Positions 6,333 to 7,657 of a stretch of 7,657 nt of DNA are shown here, in pieces. A program made the translations under genes and the position numbers. The notes under the pieces were generated by a model that saw only the letters and a list, made by a program, of their open reading frames with translations, was not told the origin of the DNA and did not search any database. Each line of letters begins with the position of its first letter. Position 1 is the first letter of the stretch. The stretch is from an uncultured Clostridia bacterium (GTDB lineage: Bacteria; Bacillota; Clostridia; Oscillospirales; Acutalibacteraceae), in the NCBI GenBank assembly GCA_937897215.1, contig CALCBQ010000234.1:1-7657 (forward strand). The letters are read 5' to 3'.

Positions 6333-6357
6333 TTTGAAAATATTGGCAAAAGAAACC

Positions 6358-6386
6358 TTGAAATTCACTAAATATAAGTATATAAT
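6358..6386 (+). promoter_or_regulatory. Strong sigma-A-type promoter of ackA
   Basis: TTGAAA (6358-6363, five of six) and TATAAT (6381-6386, perfect) are separated by exactly 17 nt. Transcription would start near 6393, giving a leader of about 44 nt to ATG 6437. This near-consensus promoter agrees with the highly biased codon usage of ackA and points to high expression. Confidence 0.8.
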
Positions 6387-6410
6387 AATACAGGTTTAAA
6401 ATTACTTCAA
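6382..6410 (-). promoter_or_regulatory. Candidate tmcAL promoter overlapping the ackA promoter
   Basis: On the minus strand TTGAAG (6410-6405, four of six) and TATTAT (6387-6382, five of six) are 17 nt apart. The -10 covers five of the six bases of the ackA -10 on the other strand. The start site would be near 6375, with a leader of about 55 nt. The AT-rich tract offers other -10 choices in slightly shifted registers, so the exact element is less sure than for ackA. Confidence 0.45.
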
Positions 6411-6414
6411 GTAA
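6402..6414. repeat. Palindrome in the ackA/tmcAL intergenic region (possible operator)
   Basis: TTACTT-C-AAGTAA is a perfect 6+1+6 palindrome, flanked by imperfect AT-rich symmetry. It lies about +10 to +22 of the predicted ackA transcript and fully contains the candidate tmcAL -35 box. It could be an operator acting on both genes, or a small hairpin in the ackA leader. No binding protein can be named. Confidence 0.35.
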
Positions 6415-6424
6415 AATTTTGAAT

Positions 6425-6428
6425 GGAG
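6425..6428 (+). promoter_or_regulatory. Shine-Dalgarno deciding the ackA start
   Basis: GGAG with an 8-nt spacer to ATG 6437. The frame is open back to a TTG at 6419, but that codon precedes the Shine-Dalgarno and would place six non-family residues before MKVLVINAGSSS. Confidence 0.75.
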
Positions 6429-6436
6429 ATGTAAAA

Positions 6437-7657
6437 ATGAAAGTTCTTGTTATTAACGCAGGTAGTTCATCACTTAAATATCAGCTTATTGATATGAATG
6501 ATGAAAGCGTAATCGCAAAAGGTATTTGCGAAAGAGTTGGTGCTAATGACTCATGTATCAGCTTCAAAACACCAGACGGCAAAAAAATTGAATACAAAAC
6601 TCCTATAAGCAACCACACTGCAGCATTTGCTGAGGTTAAAAAAGTTCTTACAGAGGGCGAATACAAAGTTATTGATGATATCAGCGAAATTACAGCTGTT
6701 GGTCATCGTGTTGTTCAGGGTGGTTCTCTTTTCAACAAGAGTATGCTTGTAACTGATGAGGTTATAAAGGGAATTGAAGAAATGTGTGCTCTTGCTCCAC
6801 TTCACAATCCTGCTCATATTCAGGGTATTAATGCAAGTATTGAGCTTTTTGGTAAAGAAGTTCCTCAAGTTGCAGTTTTTGATAATGCTTTCCACAGCAC
6901 AATGCCTGCTGAAGCATACACATTCCCTGTACCTTATGAATTCTACGAGAAATATCAGGTTCGTAAATACGGCTTCCATGGTACATCACATCGCTTTGTA
7001 AGTGCAAGATGTGCAGAAGTAATGGGCAAAAACATTGAAGACCTTAAGATTGTTACTTGCCATCTTGGCAACGGTTCATCAATCACAGCTGTTAAAGGTG
7101 GTAAGGTAATTGACACAACAATGGGTCTTACACCACTTGATGGTCTTATTATGGGTACTCGTTGTGGCGCTGTTGACCCATCAGCAATTCTTTTCATTAT
7201 GGAAAAAGAAAACCTTTCTGTTAAGGAAATGGATACACTTCTTAACAAAAAGTCAGGTATTCTTGGTATTTCAGGTCTTTCATCAGATGACCGTGATGTT
7301 AAGTATGAAGCTGCTAATAACGAAAAAGGTCTTGCAGAACGTTGTGCACTTGCAAGAAACATTCTTGCATATCAGATTAAGAGATATATCGGTGCTTACA
7401 CTGCTGCTATGGATGGTATTGATGCTATCGTATTTACAGGCGGTATCGGTGAAAACGCTGATGATATTCGTGCTAAAGTTTGTAAAGAACTTACATTCCT
7501 TGGCATCGAAATTGACGAAGAATATGGCAAGACACTTATTAAGGGTGCTGAAGGCGAACTTTCAACAGCAAACTCAAAAGTTAAAGTTTATGTTCTTCCT
7601 ACAAACGAAGAACTTGCTATTGCAAGGGATACAAGAGATATCGTAGATGCTCTTTAA
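6437..7657 (+). CDS. ackA: Acetate kinase
   Basis: A complete 406-residue acetate kinase, the ASKHA-fold cytosolic enzyme that interconverts acetyl phosphate + ADP and acetate + ATP; in a fermenter it is the main substrate-level ATP step of acetate formation, paired with phosphotransacetylase. Both family signatures are present: VLVINAGSSSLKYQL (3-17, N7, S10, S12) and GFHGTSHRFV (179-188). Residues matching the characterised active site are R91 (GHRVVQGG), H123, D149 (VFDNAFH), H181, R242 (MGTRCGAVDP) and E391 (PTNEEL), with the nucleotide-binding HLGNGSS (209-215) and FTGGIGEN (333-340). The stop TAA is the last codon of the window. Codons are strongly biased (CTT, GTT, GGT, ACA, GCA), as expected for an abundant protein, and it has the best promoter in the window. 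No pta is visible; what follows is unseen. It is divergent from tmcAL. Confidence 0.98.
   Translation: MKVLVINAGSSSLKYQLIDMNDESVIAKGICERVGANDSCISFKTPDGKKIEYKTPISNHTAAFAEVKKVLTEGEYKVIDDISEITAVGHRVVQGGSLFNKSMLVTDEVIKGIEEMCALAPLHNPAHIQGINASIELFGKEVPQVAVFDNAFHSTMPAEAYTFPVPYEFYEKYQVRKYGFHGTSHRFVSARCAEVMGKNIEDLKIVTCHLGNGSSITAVKGGKVIDTTMGLTPLDGLIMGTRCGAVDPSAILFIMEKENLSVKEMDTLLNKKSGILGISGLSSDDRDVKYEAANNEKGLAERCALARNILAYQIKRYIGAYTAAMDGIDAIVFTGGIGENADDIRAKVCKELTFLGIEIDEEYGKTLIKGAEGELSTANSKVKVYVLPTNEELAIARDTRDIVDAL

Noticed and set aside
6331..6352. CTTTTG/CAAAAG inverted arms in the tmcAL leader as a riboswitch or attenuator
   Set aside because: A 6-bp AT-rich stem with a 10-nt loop, and no conserved riboswitch core or U-tract is visible.
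6551..6979. 142-codon open frame antisense to ackA
   Set aside because: It lies wholly inside the secure ackA gene, has no family resemblance and no good ribosome-binding site; the strongly biased codons of ackA leave few stops on the opposite strand.
7110..7646. 178-codon open frame on the plus strand in another frame of ackA
   Set aside because: A shadow of ackA: low-complexity, leucine- and lysine-rich composition and no recognisable domain, while the ackA frame carries every family motif.
1..7657. Mobile elements, CRISPR arrays, defence genes, tRNA or rRNA
   Set aside because: Nearly every base belongs to six recognised housekeeping or regulatory genes plus short gaps; no repeat arrays, transposase-like frames or RNA gene folds were seen.

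Overview
This is ordinary-looking core chromosome from a low-GC Gram-positive anaerobe. Three things point to class Clostridia, perhaps an Oscillospirales/Ruminococcaceae-type gut organism: an IspH reductase fused to ribosomal protein S1, the gene order flavoprotein-cmk-plsC-ispH/S1, and acetate kinase next to tmcAL. The rank below class is a guess. I see no mobile element, CRISPR array, tRNA or rRNA, and no gene-free stretch over 300 bases.

Layout. Positions 1-5056, minus strand, hold a compact five-gene run. In transcription order it is an RpiR-type regulator (GTG start at 5056), an HI0933/YhiN-family flavoprotein, cytidylate kinase (cmk), a 1-acyl-glycerol-3-phosphate acyltransferase-type gene (plsC), and an IspH-S1 fusion that runs off the left edge. 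Junctions are an 8-nt overlap, a 4-nt gap, a 1-nt overlap (TAATG) and a 4-nt overlap (ATGA), so the run is almost certainly one translationally coupled operon. A promoter (TTGATT-17-TATATT) lies about 35 nt upstream of the rpiR GTG. Next upstream, on the same strand, is tmcAL (5145-6320), the tRNA-Met cytidine acetate ligase. It is divergent from ackA (6437-7657, plus strand), whose stop codon is the last base of the window. The 116-bp gap between them carries a near-consensus ackA promoter (TTGAAA-17-TATAAT) and a plausible opposing tmcAL promoter that uses almost the same -10 bases.

How the genes fit together. The minus-strand operon joins CMP/dCMP phosphorylation, phosphatidic acid synthesis, the last step of the MEP isoprenoid pathway and translation initiation (S1), under a regulator with a SIS sensor domain. 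The divergent pair is linked by acetate: AckA makes acetate and ATP from acetyl phosphate, and TmcAL uses acetate and ATP to acetylate C34 of elongator tRNA-Met.

Most interesting points: (1) the IspH-S1 junction keeps a strong Shine-Dalgarno and an in-frame ATG exactly where S1 begins, plus an abrupt codon-usage change, which suggests S1 is also made alone; (2) the overlapping divergent ackA/tmcAL promoters, with a small palindrome over one -35; (3) the RpiR regulator has an altered SIS ligand motif and heads a housekeeping operon. I do not see an obviously new multi-gene system. Several start codons were moved inward from the longest possible ORF on ribosome-binding-site evidence; each case is explained in its entry.
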